From: Lachnoanaerobaculum saburreum DSM 3986 | GTDB lineage: Bacteria; Bacillota; Clostridia; Lachnospirales; Lachnospiraceae | Length of the DNA: 49,862 nucleotides | NCBI RefSeq assembly: GCF_000185385.1 | Contig: NZ_GL622296.1 | Location: 1,844,198 to 1,894,059, forward strand | Direction of reading: 5' to 3' | In this document: positions 8,316-17,640 of the stretch, one piece after another | How the letters are laid out: every line of letters starts with the position of its first letter | Numbering within the stretch: the first letter of the stretch is position 1 | The notes under the pieces: model-generated | Databases searched by the model: none | The model's input: only the letters and a program-made list of their open reading frames with translations | Told to the model about the DNA's origin: nothing | Position numbers and translations under genes: made by a program

Positions 8316-9122
8316 TTAATATGCATAATTTGATTTTGTTCTTAACAGTTTATAAAGCATACTTCCAAGCGGTAAAAACATAATTATTGTAAAAGTCACC
8401 CATATCAAATTTGAAGTCAATTCATATGTTGCCAATGTATTTATAGTTATATGTATTATAACAGGCCATATAAGCTTACGTGTCTTCATATACACAATGC
8501 CTGCAATCAAACCCATAACGGTTGCATATACCGATTGAACAAATGATAAATGTACAATTCCGAATAAAAGAGAAGACATTATAAGGGCATATACACTGTT
8601 TACTTTTTTTTCAAGAAAACCGAAAATAACTCCTCTGTAAATCAACTCTTCTGTAACAGGACCCAAAACTCCGGCCACCACCAGTGTTATCATAAATGAT
8701 GATATGGATTTATTTGCCGAAGATGCACCTAAATACTCCAGACTTCTTTTTATAAAGCTCACATCGGACAACGGTGTGTTTTTCAAAAATTCCACCCACA
8801 CTGTAGACAGTCCTCCAAAAGCTATACCTGCCATTATGCTGCATATCACACCGGTTTTTATATCCCAATGTACATCTTCTTTCGGCTTGTTCTTATTTAT
8901 CCAATTAAAAAATATCAATGAATATATAAAAATTGAAAGAGGATAAACGACCAAATACAGTCTGTCCGCCTCCTGCGGCAGAGTCAACCAGTCAAGTAAT
9001 GCATTCCCGGTCTTACTGTAGGCAAAATTCAGAGTAAATACGCTAAGTTCGGTAATTACAAAAAATATCAGTCCGAGTAAGACAGATAAAAATGTGGCTC
9101 CAAAAATCTTCAATGCTTTCAT
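8316..9122 (-). CDS. CPBP-family intramembrane protease (Abi/Rce1-like)
   Basis: A 268-aa polytopic membrane protein with about eight hydrophobic segments. The conserved CPBP (CAAX protease and bacteriocin-processing) motifs are visible: motif 1 TEELIYRGVIFGFLE with the paired glutamates and arginine, and motif 2 SSLLFGIVHLSF with the histidine. A late HITINTLAT segment may be the third histidine motif. In bacteria this family includes bacteriocin-immunity and protein-processing proteases. No bacteriocin gene is seen nearby. It sits inside the envelope/redox cluster, 9 bases after the small CXXC protein gene. Confidence 0.88.
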   Translation of the reverse strand: MKALKIFGATFLSVLLGLIFFVITELSVFTLNFAYSKTGNALLDWLTLPQEADRLYLVVYPLSIFIYSLIFFNWINKNKPKEDVHWDIKTGVICSIMAGIAFGGLSTVWVEFLKNTPLSDVSFIKRSLEYLGASSANKSISSFMITLVVAGVLGPVTEELIYRGVIFGFLEKKVNSVYALIMSSLLFGIVHLSFVQSVYATVMGLIAGIVYMKTRKLIWPVIIHITINTLATYELTSNLIWVTFTIIMFLPLGSMLYKLLRTKSNYAY

Positions 9123-9131
9123 CTCTTTCTC

Positions 9132-9293
9132 CTATCCTATACCTATACATTCAAGACATATATTGACAGCTTTTTTTAATACAATCAGATGCTCTTCTCT
9201 TATCACACCTGCAATGATCATTACCACACCAAGTCCCAAAGCTATATAAGGGATTACTTTGTTTTTTTCCGCTTTTTTAATAAATTCCTTCAT
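9132..9293 (-). CDS. CD1871A-type small CXXC membrane protein
   Basis: A 53-aa protein. A charged N-terminus (MKEFIKKAEKNK) precedes one transmembrane helix (VIPYIALGLGVVMIIAGV), then a short loop, and it ends in KKAVNICLECIGIG with a CLEC CXXC pair at the C-terminus. This ending matches the CD1871A family of tiny clostridial CXXC proteins. AAAAGGATG lies 7 bases before the ATG. It sits between the histidine kinase and the CPBP protease, with 16-base and 9-base gaps, so it is clearly part of this operon. The CXXC next to a membrane helix suggests a redox relay or metal/Fe-S docking at the membrane, together with the 4Fe-4S protein and the TlpA-like lipoprotein. Function is inferred. Confidence 0.82.
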   Translation of the reverse strand: MKEFIKKAEKNKVIPYIALGLGVVMIIAGVIREEHLIVLKKAVNICLECIGIG

Positions 9294-9309
9294 ATAATCA
9301 TCCTTTTCA

Positions 9310-10386
9310 TCATTCTTTAAAATCTATTATAAATTCAACAAATTCATTTTCTACACTGTTTGCATTTATACTGAAGCCATGTCTGTCCATAATTTCCTTT
9401 ACTATTGCAAGTCCAAGTCCGCTTCCACCATATTTTTTGGCTCTTGACTTGTCTACACAATAAAAGGCTTCAAATATTTTCTCAAGGCTTTCTTTCGGAA
9501 TGCTTTCGCCATGATTTTTTATACTCAGCAAACTTTTTCTAAGCTTGATTTCTATAAATGCATTCTCTCTTGAATATCTCACCGCATTATGTACAATATT
9601 AAAGACAGCCTGCTTTATCAATACCCTGTCGGCCTCTACAGTCATATCCCGGTTATCAAATACCAAATTTACAGTCTGGTTTTTTTCACTGATCTTATCT
9701 TTTAAATCTTCAACTATTTCATTTATAATCTGATATAACCTAACCTTTTCAAGATTTAAGCTTTCCTTATTACTTAAGAGCCTAAGCCCGGTCACTATGG
9801 AGTTCATCATTTCAATTTGCCTGTTTACAACTTCCACAAACTCTTTGTACTCTTCAATCTTCGGCTCATCATCCAGATATAACACTTCAAGATTTGCCCT
9901 TATAGCGGCCACAGGGGTTTTCAGTTCATGTGCGGCATTTTGTGAAAATCTTTTCTGCCTTTCATATGAATCTCTTATATTTCCAAGCATATAGTTAAAA
10001 GCATTCTGCAAATCACCAAGCTCATCAGTACTTTTAACTATATGTATATCGTCATTAATTTTAGTGATATCAAGTTTCTTTATTTCTTTGCTGAATTTAT
10101 TTAACGGTATCAAAACCTTACCTACCACCCACCACATCAATACCGTTCCGGCAACGGAAAAGATTATTAATGTATAAAAACTGTTTGTTCTGAATATGCG
10201 TTGTGCAATATCAAAATCAAAGGTAAAGCTGGCATCACTGTTAAAAGGTACATCCACATTATCAGGAATTATAAAAATATTTGCAGCATTTTCTACATTA
10301 AATATAAATAACAATAAAGAGATAATACACAGTACCGCAGCTGTAAGCAATGTTACCTTTATTCTTATAGACAGCTTATTCCACAT
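9310..10386 (-). CDS. Sensor histidine kinase without an adjacent response regulator
   Basis: A 358-aa membrane kinase. Two transmembrane segments (about 12-30 and 72-92) enclose a short extracytoplasmic loop of about 40 aa. A HAMP-like region (to about 145) leads to a HisKA domain with the phospho-accepting His153 in NAAHELKTPVA. The HATPase_c domain has the N box FNIVHNAVRYS and the G boxes YGGSGLGLAIVKEIMDRHG. The start at 10386 is preceded by AGAGGT and overlaps the end of the 4Fe-4S gene by 11 bases. No response regulator lies in this cluster, so its partner must be encoded elsewhere. The small sensor loop and neighbours suggest an envelope redox or metal signal; this is inferred. Confidence 0.92.
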   Translation of the reverse strand: MWNKLSIRIKVTLLTAAVLCIISLLLFIFNVENAANIFIIPDNVDVPFNSDASFTFDFDIAQRIFRTNSFYTLIIFSVAGTVLMWWVVGKVLIPLNKFSKEIKKLDITKINDDIHIVKSTDELGDLQNAFNYMLGNIRDSYERQKRFSQNAAHELKTPVAAIRANLEVLYLDDEPKIEEYKEFVEVVNRQIEMMNSIVTGLRLLSNKESLNLEKVRLYQIINEIVEDLKDKISEKNQTVNLVFDNRDMTVEADRVLIKQAVFNIVHNAVRYSRENAFIEIKLRKSLLSIKNHGESIPKESLEKIFEAFYCVDKSRAKKYGGSGLGLAIVKEIMDRHGFSINANSVENEFVEFIIDFKE

Positions 10387-11329
10387 TTTTGCAACCTCTG
10401 CAACTGCTTGCACAACTCTTTATTCCGACACTTTTTGCCTCTTTTTTCTTTCCGAATCCTGCAAATCCCGCATATGATGTAGTAAGTGCAGAATGTCTGC
10501 AAGCCGCAGTACAAGCTCCGCATCTGATACATTCCAAGGAATTCGGATTGGCTCTCACATTTATATCCATTTTACAAGACTTTTCACACAGTCCGCAATT
10601 TACACATTTATCAGGAACAAATTCCATCTTATAAAATCCTATTTTGTTAAAGAATGAATACATTGCTCCAAGAGGGCATATATATTTGCAAAAAGGTCTG
10701 TATGTAAATATCGACAGTGCCACTACTACTATTAAAATACTGAGCTTCCAAAAAAATAAAAAGCCTATCGTACTTCTAAGTCCTTCATTCTTTGCAAGTA
10801 GAGGTAATGCTCCTCCCAAAGTTCCTGCCGGGCAGATCAACTTACAAAAATAAGGTGCCCCAAGACCGAAAGCATTGGTCAAAAACATTGGAAGCAATAT
10901 TACAAAAACCAACAGTATTACATACTTTAAATATCTGAGAGGTCTGTCTACTTTTACAGGTATTTTAAATTTCGGAGTAGGTATCTTATATAAAAGATCC
11001 TGTACAAAACCGAAAGGACATAAAAGCCCACATACCAATCTTCCGAATAGCGCCCCGATAAGTATTATTATTCCGAAAACATAATATGATATGTTAAACT
11101 TTTTGCTCCCTATTACAGCTTGCAGCGACCCTATCGGGCAGGAGCCTATTGCTCCCGGGCAGGAATAGCAATTCAGTCCGGGAACACAGGCTACTTTAGT
11201 ATTTCCCTTATATATCTTACCTTCAAAAAATCCTTTTAAATTGGCATTGGTAATTAATGTAGCCGCCGCCTGTATTATATTTTTCTTTATCTCCTGAAGT
11301 TTTGTATATTTATTAGTGAAGTATTTCAT
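10376..11329 (-). CDS. NapH/CcoG-like membrane 4Fe-4S (polyferredoxin-type) protein
   Basis: A 317-aa membrane iron-sulfur protein. An N-terminal Cys-rich segment (CYSCPGAIGSCPIG) precedes four to five membrane helices. Between these lie the NapH-type motifs CGLLCPFGFVQDLLY, CKLICPAGT and CKYICPLGAMYS. Two classical ferredoxin motifs follow (CVNCGLCEKSCKMD and CIRCGACTAACRHSAL). The tail ends in a further cysteine group (KSCASSCRGCKNVE). Relatives pass electrons from membrane carriers to extracytoplasmic or cytoplasmic acceptors. Here the natural acceptors would be the CXXC protein and the TlpA-like lipoprotein encoded downstream (inferred). AGGAGAAAGAG precedes the start, and the gene is first in the cluster. 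Confidence 0.9.
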   Translation of the reverse strand: MKYFTNKYTKLQEIKKNIIQAAATLITNANLKGFFEGKIYKGNTKVACVPGLNCYSCPGAIGSCPIGSLQAVIGSKKFNISYYVFGIIILIGALFGRLVCGLLCPFGFVQDLLYKIPTPKFKIPVKVDRPLRYLKYVILLVFVILLPMFLTNAFGLGAPYFCKLICPAGTLGGALPLLAKNEGLRSTIGFLFFWKLSILIVVVALSIFTYRPFCKYICPLGAMYSFFNKIGFYKMEFVPDKCVNCGLCEKSCKMDINVRANPNSLECIRCGACTAACRHSALTTSYAGFAGFGKKKEAKSVGIKSCASSCRGCKNVE

Positions 11330-11374
11330 CTCTTTCTCCTATAATTTATTTTTATATATATTATCATACTTCGG

Positions 11375-11391
11375 GTTAAGATAAAGTAAAT
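11375..11391 (-). promoter_or_regulatory. Phased direct repeats upstream of the 4Fe-4S gene (possible OmpR-type operator)
   Basis: On the minus strand ATTTAC and CTTAAC lie 11 bases apart (11386-11391 and 11375-11380). An AT-rich -10-like TATATA follows 16 bases later, the same spacing as at the TlpA-like gene. The first half-site is imperfect, so support is modest. Confidence 0.35.
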
Positions 11392-11434
11392 TTTGCTGTA
11401 TTAAAAAATCTGTTTTCGGCATGTATCAATCTGA

Positions 11435-12181
11435 TTACATTTTTTTGATATTATCCCCTTTTAATATCATGTTTGCATTTTTTACCCTCTCCTTAGTCGG
11501 AGGTTCTATTCCGTCCAGCTTATACGTGATTCCAAGATTATCCCATTTATGTCTGCCAAGAGTATGATATGGCAATACTTCCACCTTTTCTACATTTTTC
11601 AAGGTGTCAATAAACTCTCTTAACTTCTTAAGATCCTCATCATAGTCACTTCTCTCCGGTACCAATACATGACGTATCCACATCTTTTTACCCATTTCAT
11701 CCATAGTTCTTGCCATCTCTAAGATGTGGTCATTATTTATACCTGTAAGTATCTTATGACGCTTATTGTTAATCTCCTTTATATCAAGCATTATAAGATC
11801 TGTATATTGCATCAATATTTTAAACTTTTCAAAGAATTTCGCCTCCTTGCTAAACGGTCCTCCGGCAGTATCAAGACAGGTATTGACACCATTTTCCTTA
11901 CAAAGTCTAAAAAGCTCCGTCAAAAAGTCTATCTGCAAAAGCGGTTCACCGCCGCTTACCGTAATTCCGCCATTGTCCTTCCAATAAGGCTTATATCTTA
12001 TTGCTTTATCAAAGACCTCTTTAGCAGTAAAACTTTGATTTTCATCGGTAGACCAGGTGTCAGGGTTGTGGCAAAATTGACATCTCATAGGACAACCCTG
12101 TACAAACACCACAAATCTTACTCCCGGACCGTCTACAAGTCCAAATGTCTCAAATGAATGTATATTTCCTCTTACTTCCAT
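11435..12181 (-). CDS. pflA: Pyruvate formate-lyase activating enzyme
   Basis: A 248-aa radical-SAM enzyme that uses SAM to install the glycyl radical in pyruvate formate-lyase. The N-terminus IHSFETFGLVDGPGVRFVVF leads into the radical SAM cluster motif GCPMRCQFCHNPDTW (CX3CX2C). GGITVSGGEPLLQ and MLDIKEIN follow, with a C-terminal PYHTLGRHKW typical of PflA. GGAGG precedes the start. It lies 90 bases after pflB, across a hairpin that may set the ratio of activase to lyase. Confidence 0.97.
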   Translation of the reverse strand: MEVRGNIHSFETFGLVDGPGVRFVVFVQGCPMRCQFCHNPDTWSTDENQSFTAKEVFDKAIRYKPYWKDNGGITVSGGEPLLQIDFLTELFRLCKENGVNTCLDTAGGPFSKEAKFFEKFKILMQYTDLIMLDIKEINNKRHKILTGINNDHILEMARTMDEMGKKMWIRHVLVPERSDYDEDLKKLREFIDTLKNVEKVEVLPYHTLGRHKWDNLGITYKLDGIEPPTKERVKNANMILKGDNIKKM

Positions 12182-12195
12182 AAATCCTCCAAAAT

Positions 12196-12234
12196 TAAAT
12201 GGCTATGCAAAGATAAACTTCACATAGCCATTTA
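12196..12234 (-). terminator. Hairpin between pflB and pflA (partial terminator or mRNA stabiliser)
   Basis: A perfect 12-bp stem pairs TAAATGGCTATG (12196-12207) with CATAGCCATTTA (12223-12234). It is followed on the minus strand by the short T-containing AATTTTGG. It may end part of the pflB transcripts, giving more PflB than PflA. Confidence 0.65.
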
Positions 12235-12270
12235 TCACTGCAAAAGCAGCATTATCAATTAATATATTAA

Positions 12271-14511
12271 TTACAGCCTGTCATGGCATGTTCTTGCGAT
12301 AACATCAAGCTGTTGTTCCTTTGTCAGGTCAATAAACTTAACGGCATATCCCGAAACTCTGATAGTAAAGTTTGCATACTCTTCTTTTTCAGGATGTTCC
12401 ATAGCATCTATAAGTTTTTCCGTACCGAAGACATTTACATTAAGATGATGTGCACCCTGATCAAAGTATCCGTCCATTACCTGAGTAAGGTTTTTCTTTT
12501 GTTCATCCTCACCATGTCCTAAAGCTGACGGGTTTATAGTCTGAGTATTTGAAATACCGTCAAGTGCATATTCATACGGCAACTTTGTAAGTGAGTTTAG
12601 CGAAGCCAACAGACCGTTTTTTTCCGCACCATAGCTTGGGTTTGCTCCCGGTGACAGCGGCTCTCCCGCCTTTCTGCCGTCAGGCATACTTCCTGTTGCT
12701 TTACCGTAAACAACATTTGAAGTGATTGTAAGTATTGATGTGGTAGCCTCTGAATTTCTGTAGGTATGTCTTTTCTTTATTTTTGTAAGGAAAGTCTTTA
12801 AAAGCCATACCGCAATATCATCAGCTCTGTCATCATCATTACCATATCTCGGGTAGTCACCTGTTGTCTCATAATCTGTCACTATACCGTCTTTATCACG
12901 GATTGTCTTTACCTTGGCATATTTAATGGCGGAAAGTGAATCAACCACATGTGAGAAACCTGCAATTCCTGTTGCAAAGGTTCTTCTGACATCTGTATCT
13001 ATCAGTGCCATCTCGGCAGCTTCATAGTAGTACTTGTCATGCATATATTGTATCAGGTTCAGAGTATTGACATAAAGCCCTGCAAGCCAATCCATCATCA
13101 AATCATACTTTTCCATTACCTCGTCATAATCAAGATACTCGGATGTAACGGGTCTGTAAGCCGGTCCCACCTGTTCCCTTGTCTTTACATCCACGCCTCC
13201 GTTTATAGCATAGAGAAGACATTTTGCAAGGTTTGCTCTGGCTCCGAAAAACTGCATTTCCTTACCCGTCTCTGTAGCCGATACACAGCAACAGATAGAA
13301 TAATCATCACCCCATATCGGACGCATTACATCATCATTCTCATACTGAATTGAACTTGTTCTTATAGAAACGGCCGATGCATACTCTTTGAATTCCTTTG
13401 AAAGTCTGCTTGAATAAAGCACTGTAAGGTTAGGTTCAGGTGAAGGTCCCATATTTTCAAGTGTATGTAAGAATCTGAAGTCACTCTTTGTAACCATTGA
13501 CCTGCCGTCTATACCTATACCCGCAACTTCAAGTGTTGCCCATACCGGATCACCTGAGAAAAGCTGATTGTATGAAGGTATTCTTGCAAACTTCACCATT
13601 CTAAATTTCATTACAAGATGATCAATAAGCTCCTGTGCTTCGCTTTCAGTAAGCTTTCCGGACTTTAAATCTCTTTCAATATATATATCAAGGAAGGTTG
13701 ATATTCTTCCGACACTCATTGCCGCACCGTTTTGTGTCTTTATAGATGCAAGATAACCGAAGTACAGCCATTGCACCGCTTCCTTTGCATCCTTAGCAGG
13801 TTTTGAAATATCATATCCATAGGATGCCGCCATCTGTTTCATCTCTTTAAGTGCATTTATCTGCATTCCAAGTTCATCTCTCTGACGTACTATTTCATCA
13901 AGCATTGTACCGTCGCCACAGTTTGCCAGGTCTTCCTGCTTCTTTTCTATAAGGAAGTCTATTCCATAGAGTGCCACTCTTCTGTAATCTCCTACTATTC
14001 TTCCTCTGCCATATGTATCCGGAAGCCCTGTAATTATCCTGTTATGTCTTGCGGCATGCATTTCAGGTGTATACGCCTCAAATACAGCCTGATTATGTGT
14101 TCTGTGATACTCTGTAAAAATCTTATGAAACTTCTCATTAATCTCATATCCATATGTACTTGCAGCCTGCTCAGCCATCTTGATGCCTCCAAACGGCATA
14201 AATGCTCTCTTTAGCGGCTTGTCGGTCTGTATTCCAACTACCTTCTCAAGATCCTTCATATTCTCATTGATATATCCGGGACCATAGGCGGTTATTGTAG
14301 AGACAACCTCGGTTTCCATATCTAAAACTCCACCCTTGGCTCTCTCTTCCTTTTGAAGCTTTGAAAGCTCAGCCCAAAGCTTATTTGTAGCATCTGTAGG
14401 GCCTGCCATGAAACTTTCATCTCCATCGTATATTGTATAATTATTTTGTATAAAATCACGGACATCTACATCGTCACGCCACTTTCTTCCTTTAAAACCG
14501 TCCCAACACAT
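12271..14511 (-). CDS. pflB: Formate C-acetyltransferase (pyruvate formate-lyase)
   Basis: A 746-aa glycyl-radical enzyme that converts pyruvate plus CoA to acetyl-CoA plus formate, the key anaerobic pyruvate step. Visible landmarks are the N-terminal [20 protein letters not shown], the active-site cysteines in [12 protein letters not shown], and the C-terminal glycyl-radical loop [13 protein letters not shown]. Full length and no lesions. The ATG at 14511 follows AAGGAGG at 5 bases; an in-frame GTG two codons earlier overlaps the ribosome site and is rejected. Formate would leave through the FNT channel encoded at 4874-5707. Confidence 0.98.
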   Translation of the reverse strand: MCWDGFKGRKWRDDVDVRDFIQNNYTIYDGDESFMAGPTDATNKLWAELSKLQKEERAKGGVLDMETEVVSTITAYGPGYINENMKDLEKVVGIQTDKPLKRAFMPFGGIKMAEQAASTYGYEINEKFHKIFTEYHRTHNQAVFEAYTPEMHAARHNRIITGLPDTYGRGRIVGDYRRVALYGIDFLIEKKQEDLANCGDGTMLDEIVRQRDELGMQINALKEMKQMAASYGYDISKPAKDAKEAVQWLYFGYLASIKTQNGAAMSVGRISTFLDIYIERDLKSGKLTESEAQELIDHLVMKFRMVKFARIPSYNQLFSGDPVWATLEVAGIGIDGRSMVTKSDFRFLHTLENMGPSPEPNLTVLYSSRLSKEFKEYASAVSIRTSSIQYENDDVMRPIWGDDYSICCCVSATETGKEMQFFGARANLAKCLLYAINGGVDVKTREQVGPAYRPVTSEYLDYDEVMEKYDLMMDWLAGLYVNTLNLIQYMHDKYYYEAAEMALIDTDVRRTFATGIAGFSHVVDSLSAIKYAKVKTIRDKDGIVTDYETTGDYPRYGNDDDRADDIAVWLLKTFLTKIKKRHTYRNSEATTSILTITSNVVYGKATGSMPDGRKAGEPLSPGANPSYGAEKNGLLASLNSLTKLPYEYALDGISNTQTINPSALGHGEDEQKKNLTQVMDGYFDQGAHHLNVNVFGTEKLIDAMEHPEKEEYANFTIRVSGYAVKFIDLTKEQQLDVIARTCHDRL

Positions 14512-14569
14512 AAGCACCTCCTTAAAATAAAAGCAATTAGTTAGGCTTTACTAACTTGTTTACATGCTG

Positions 14570-14598
14570 ATAATATCACCAACCGGTTTTTAATTCAA
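14570..14598 (-). promoter_or_regulatory. Promoter of pflB
   Basis: A -35 TTGAAT (14593-14598) and a -10 TATTAT (14570-14575) are separated by 17 bases on the minus strand, about 60 bases before the pflB start. Confidence 0.65.
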
Positions 14599-14622
14599 GT
14601 GATATATGTTAAAATTTTCTCA

Positions 14623-14664
14623 TGTTCACAATAAAGAACAATTCATACTGATATAGTATGAATT
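14623..14664. promoter_or_regulatory. Two adjoining inverted repeats upstream of the pflB promoter
   Basis: TGTTC-N8-GAACA (14623-14640) directly adjoins AATTCATACT-N5-AGTATGAATT (14640-14664). They lie 25-65 bases upstream of the pflB -35, where an activator or redox-responsive repressor would bind. Apart from these, the promoter and the terminator at 14766, the 341-base gap 14512-14852 shows only AT-rich sequence. Confidence 0.45.
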
Positions 14665-14765
14665 GTATTTATAATTATACATAGTTTTATAATCCTAACT
14701 CCCTTAAAATTTTATACTTCCTACTCTTTGGAATATAAAATATTTTTACAAAAATATTATTATAC

Positions 14766-14792
14766 AAAAAACGGAAGGCAAAAACCTTCCGT
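14766..14792 (-). terminator. Terminator after the Dabb/uvrC operon
   Basis: An 8-bp stem of ACGGAAGG with CCTTCCGT (14771-14778 and 14785-14792) around a short A-rich loop is followed on the minus strand by TTTTTTG. Confidence 0.85.
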
Positions 14793-14852
14793 AAAATCAT
14801 ATTTACAAAAATATTTATAAAATTTTATAAAGCAGGATAACAGTTACAAGTA

Positions 14853-15146
14853 TTATACCATGTAATCAATAGATACCCTTGAGTTCGTATTCGGATTTAT
14901 AAGAGTATCCACAATATCCATATGCTTTCTTGATGTTGCATATTTTTGTAGTGCCGCCTTATCCGCTACATCCATTGAAAGTATCATGTCATGTGTACTT
15001 GTAGGAAGTGTATTGTATATGATATCAGCTCTTACTACTTCATCCATTTTTTCACATAGTGCCAATAACTCTGTCCTTATCTCTTCTCCTACCTTTGGAA
15101 TATTTACACCGTCATTAAATTTCCACATTACGATATGTCTTAACAT
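14853..15146 (-). CDS. Dabb-family (stress-responsive alpha/beta barrel) protein
   Basis: A 97-aa protein with the Dabb/ferredoxin-like dimeric fold. The start LRHIVMWKFNDGV is the family hallmark. ADIIYNTLPTSTHDMILSMD and a closing VDTLINPNTNSRVSIDYMV also fit. Members act as small homodimers in stress tolerance or as cyclases, and the role in Firmicutes is generally unknown. AAAAAGGAG before 15146 fixes the start; an ATG at 15179 lacks a ribosome site. It ends the DUF1653-uvrC transcript, 36 bases after uvrC. Confidence 0.88.
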   Translation of the reverse strand: MLRHIVMWKFNDGVNIPKVGEEIRTELLALCEKMDEVVRADIIYNTLPTSTHDMILSMDVADKAALQKYATSRKHMDIVDTLINPNTNSRVSIDYMV

Positions 15147-15182
15147 AAAATCTCCTTTTTTATTTTTAATATCAAACAAAAA

Positions 15183-17030
15183 TCAAACGTTTTGTTGCTT
15201 TGCTTTTATAAAGAACTCATTTACTGCAATTGCCGCCTTCTTATTCATTCCCTCTATCTTCATAAGTTCTTCTACAGTAGCATTTCTGATATTTTCAATA
15301 TCTTTAAAATGCTTCATAAGTGCTCTTCTTCTTACACTTCCTATGCCGTCAATATCATCAAGTATAGACTTAACCTGTGTCTTTGACCTTAGGCTTCTGT
15401 GATACTCTATTGCAAATCTATGTGCCTCATCCTGTATCCTTGTAATAAGCAAGAAACCCTGTGAATGTGTATCTATAGGTATCTCTTCATTATTGTAATA
15501 CAATCCTCTGGTTCTATGATTGTCATCCTTTACCATTCCACACACCGGAATATGAAGTCCGAACTCCTCTATAACCTGAAGACAGATATTGACCTGTCCC
15601 TTTCCTCCATCCATCAAAATAATATCAGGCAGCTTATTAAATCCGTTATCATTACCGTCGGTTACATGTTCAAATCTTCTTGTCAAAACCTCTTTCATTG
15701 ATGCATAGTCATTCGGACCGATGACTGTCTTTATTTTAAACTTTCTGTAGTCACTTTTTTTGGGTATTCCGTTCTCATATACTACCATAGAACCTACAGA
15801 TTGAACACCTGAAATATTTGAAATATCATAGGCTTCCATTCTATGTAAATCAGGTAATGATAAAAGCTCCTCAATCTCCTTGACCGCACCTATACTTTTT
15901 GCCTCCTGTCTTTGCAGCTTTTCTCTGTCTTTGGTCAATACGATCTCCGCATTTTTCATTGCAAGATCTACAAGTTTTTCTTTTGAACCTTTCTTCGGCA
16001 CAATGATATTGACCTTTGAACCTCTTTTTGATGAAAGCCATTCACAAATCAGTTCACCGTCCTTTAAATCATATTGTGAAATTATCTGACTTGGAACAAA
16101 CGGAGTTCCGGCATAGAATTGCTTTATAAAACTCTCCAAAATATCCGCCTTTTCCTCATCCATTGCCACCTGTACATAGTGATGCTCTCTGCCGACCATC
16201 TTGCCCTCTCTGATAAAGAATATCTGCACCACCGCATCTTTGTCATCCCTTGCCATAGCAATAATATCTCTGTCTTTTGCATCATCTGAAGTAATTTTTT
16301 GCTTTTGTGTTACATGAAGCACCGAGTTTAACAGATCTCTTTGCTTTGCGGCTTCCTCAAACTTAAGTTCTGCTGAAAGTCTCTCCATCTCAGCTCTAAT
16401 CTTGTCTACTATCGGTTCAAAATCTCCGCTTAAAAAGCGCAATACTTCGGCTACATTTTTATTATAGTCTTCTTTTGAAATATAATTTTGGCATGGTGCA
16501 TCACATTGATGTATAAAATAATCCAGACATGGGCGTTCCTCTCCTATATCCTTTGGGAGATTTCTGTTACAGGTTCTTAGCTTATAAACCTTATTTAAAA
16601 GATTTATAGTATCTCTGACTGCATTTCCGCTTGAAAAAGGACCAAAATATTTATTTTTATCTTTTTTTATCTGTCTTACAATCTGTAGTCTTGGATAATC
16701 CTCCTTTACTGTCAACTTGATATAAGGATAGGTCTTATCGTCCCTAAGCATTGTATTATATCTGGGTCTGTTCTCTTTTATAAGATTATTTTCAAGTACC
16801 AATGCTTCAAGTTCCGAGTCTGTAACAATATATTCAAATCGCTCAATCTTTGATACCATCTGCTTTATCTTCGGACTCTTGTCCTTACTTGATTGAAAGT
16901 ATTGTCTGACTCTGTTTTTTAATGAAACCGCCTTACCTACATATATAATATCATCTTTTTTATCATGCATGATATATACACCCGGTTGGCGTGGCAGTTT
17001 TTTCAGTTCATCTTCTATTACAAATCCCAT
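15183..17030 (-). CDS. uvrC: Excinuclease ABC subunit C
   Basis: A 615-aa nucleotide excision repair endonuclease that makes both incisions around UvrB-bound damage. Domains in order: GIY-YIG ([19 protein letters not shown]), a Cys-containing segment ([14 protein letters not shown]), a UVR motif near residues 200-240, the RNase H-like UvrC domain ([30 protein letters not shown]), and a C-terminal double HhH ([20 protein letters not shown]). Its ATG directly follows the TAA of the DUF1653 gene with no strong ribosome site, so it is probably translationally coupled. Confidence 0.98.
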   Translation of the reverse strand: MGFVIEDELKKLPRQPGVYIMHDKKDDIIYVGKAVSLKNRVRQYFQSSKDKSPKIKQMVSKIERFEYIVTDSELEALVLENNLIKENRPRYNTMLRDDKTYPYIKLTVKEDYPRLQIVRQIKKDKNKYFGPFSSGNAVRDTINLLNKVYKLRTCNRNLPKDIGEERPCLDYFIHQCDAPCQNYISKEDYNKNVAEVLRFLSGDFEPIVDKIRAEMERLSAELKFEEAAKQRDLLNSVLHVTQKQKITSDDAKDRDIIAMARDDKDAVVQIFFIREGKMVGREHHYVQVAMDEEKADILESFIKQFYAGTPFVPSQIISQYDLKDGELICEWLSSKRGSKVNIIVPKKGSKEKLVDLAMKNAEIVLTKDREKLQRQEAKSIGAVKEIEELLSLPDLHRMEAYDISNISGVQSVGSMVVYENGIPKKSDYRKFKIKTVIGPNDYASMKEVLTRRFEHVTDGNDNGFNKLPDIILMDGGKGQVNICLQVIEEFGLHIPVCGMVKDDNHRTRGLYYNNEEIPIDTHSQGFLLITRIQDEAHRFAIEYHRSLRSKTQVKSILDDIDGIGSVRRRALMKHFKDIENIRNATVEELMKIEGMNKKAAIAVNEFFIKAKQQNV

Positions 17031-17612
17031 TTACTTTCTTAGTCTTTTCCCCTCATATTGTTGCTGCATATCAAGATAGCCTATCAGGTCTGCAATATCA
17101 ATATCTTTATCAATATTTTGACGCTTAAGTCCATATATTTCATACATTGTATCAAGCTCTCTATCACTTATAAATTCTCTGTTTGCCAGAATTATCTCCT
17201 TTTTATCACTGAAACTGTCCGCCTCCAAAAATTCCATAAAATAGTTCTTACCAAGATTTGGTGCTTTATCTGATTGTATATTGTCTTTTAATACTTTATC
17301 AGATATATTTTTTTCATCTGTATATAAACTTTCCTCATTTTCACAATTTGATGAACTGCTGTTTTTTGACAGTTCACCTATATTTTCTATTTTTTCAAAG
17401 CGATATTTCTGTACCGCATCAGGATACTTTGCTTTATCCACTTCACTCATAAACATATCAAGCGGTCTTGCATACACTCCATACTCCCCATAAAGTGCTT
17501 GATATATAACCAGTTTTTCTTTTGTCTCGGAGTGAACGGCAACTGCAATTATCTGATACATCTTATCTTTAAAATGCCTGTAAAACTCTCCAGGTTTTGG
17601 ATCTTCTCTCAT
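17031..17612 (-). CDS. DUF1653 domain protein
   Basis: A 193-aa protein whose first 70 residues are a DUF1653 domain (PKPGEFYRHFKDKMYQIIAV, KLVIYQALYGEYGVYARPL, FMSEVDKAKYP). DUF1653 is a small beta-rich domain of unknown function common in Clostridia. The C-terminal half is acidic and has no recognised domain, apart from a helical segment near FMEFLEADSFSDKKEII. AGAGAG precedes the start. It is immediately followed by uvrC, which suggests co-expression but does not prove a repair role. Confidence 0.88.
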   Translation of the reverse strand: MREDPKPGEFYRHFKDKMYQIIAVAVHSETKEKLVIYQALYGEYGVYARPLDMFMSEVDKAKYPDAVQKYRFEKIENIGELSKNSSSSNCENEESLYTDEKNISDKVLKDNIQSDKAPNLGKNYFMEFLEADSFSDKKEIILANREFISDRELDTMYEIYGLKRQNIDKDIDIADLIGYLDMQQQYEGKRLRK

Positions 17613-17640
17613 TTTAATCTCTCTTTTTCTATAAAAATTA

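Noticed and set aside
8316-9122. CPBP protease as evidence of a bacteriocin locus
   Set aside because: No precursor peptide with a GG leader or dedicated exporter was found nearby.
14512-14517. GTG start for pflB two codons upstream
   Set aside because: It overlaps the AAGGAGG ribosome site; the ATG at 14511 has proper spacing.
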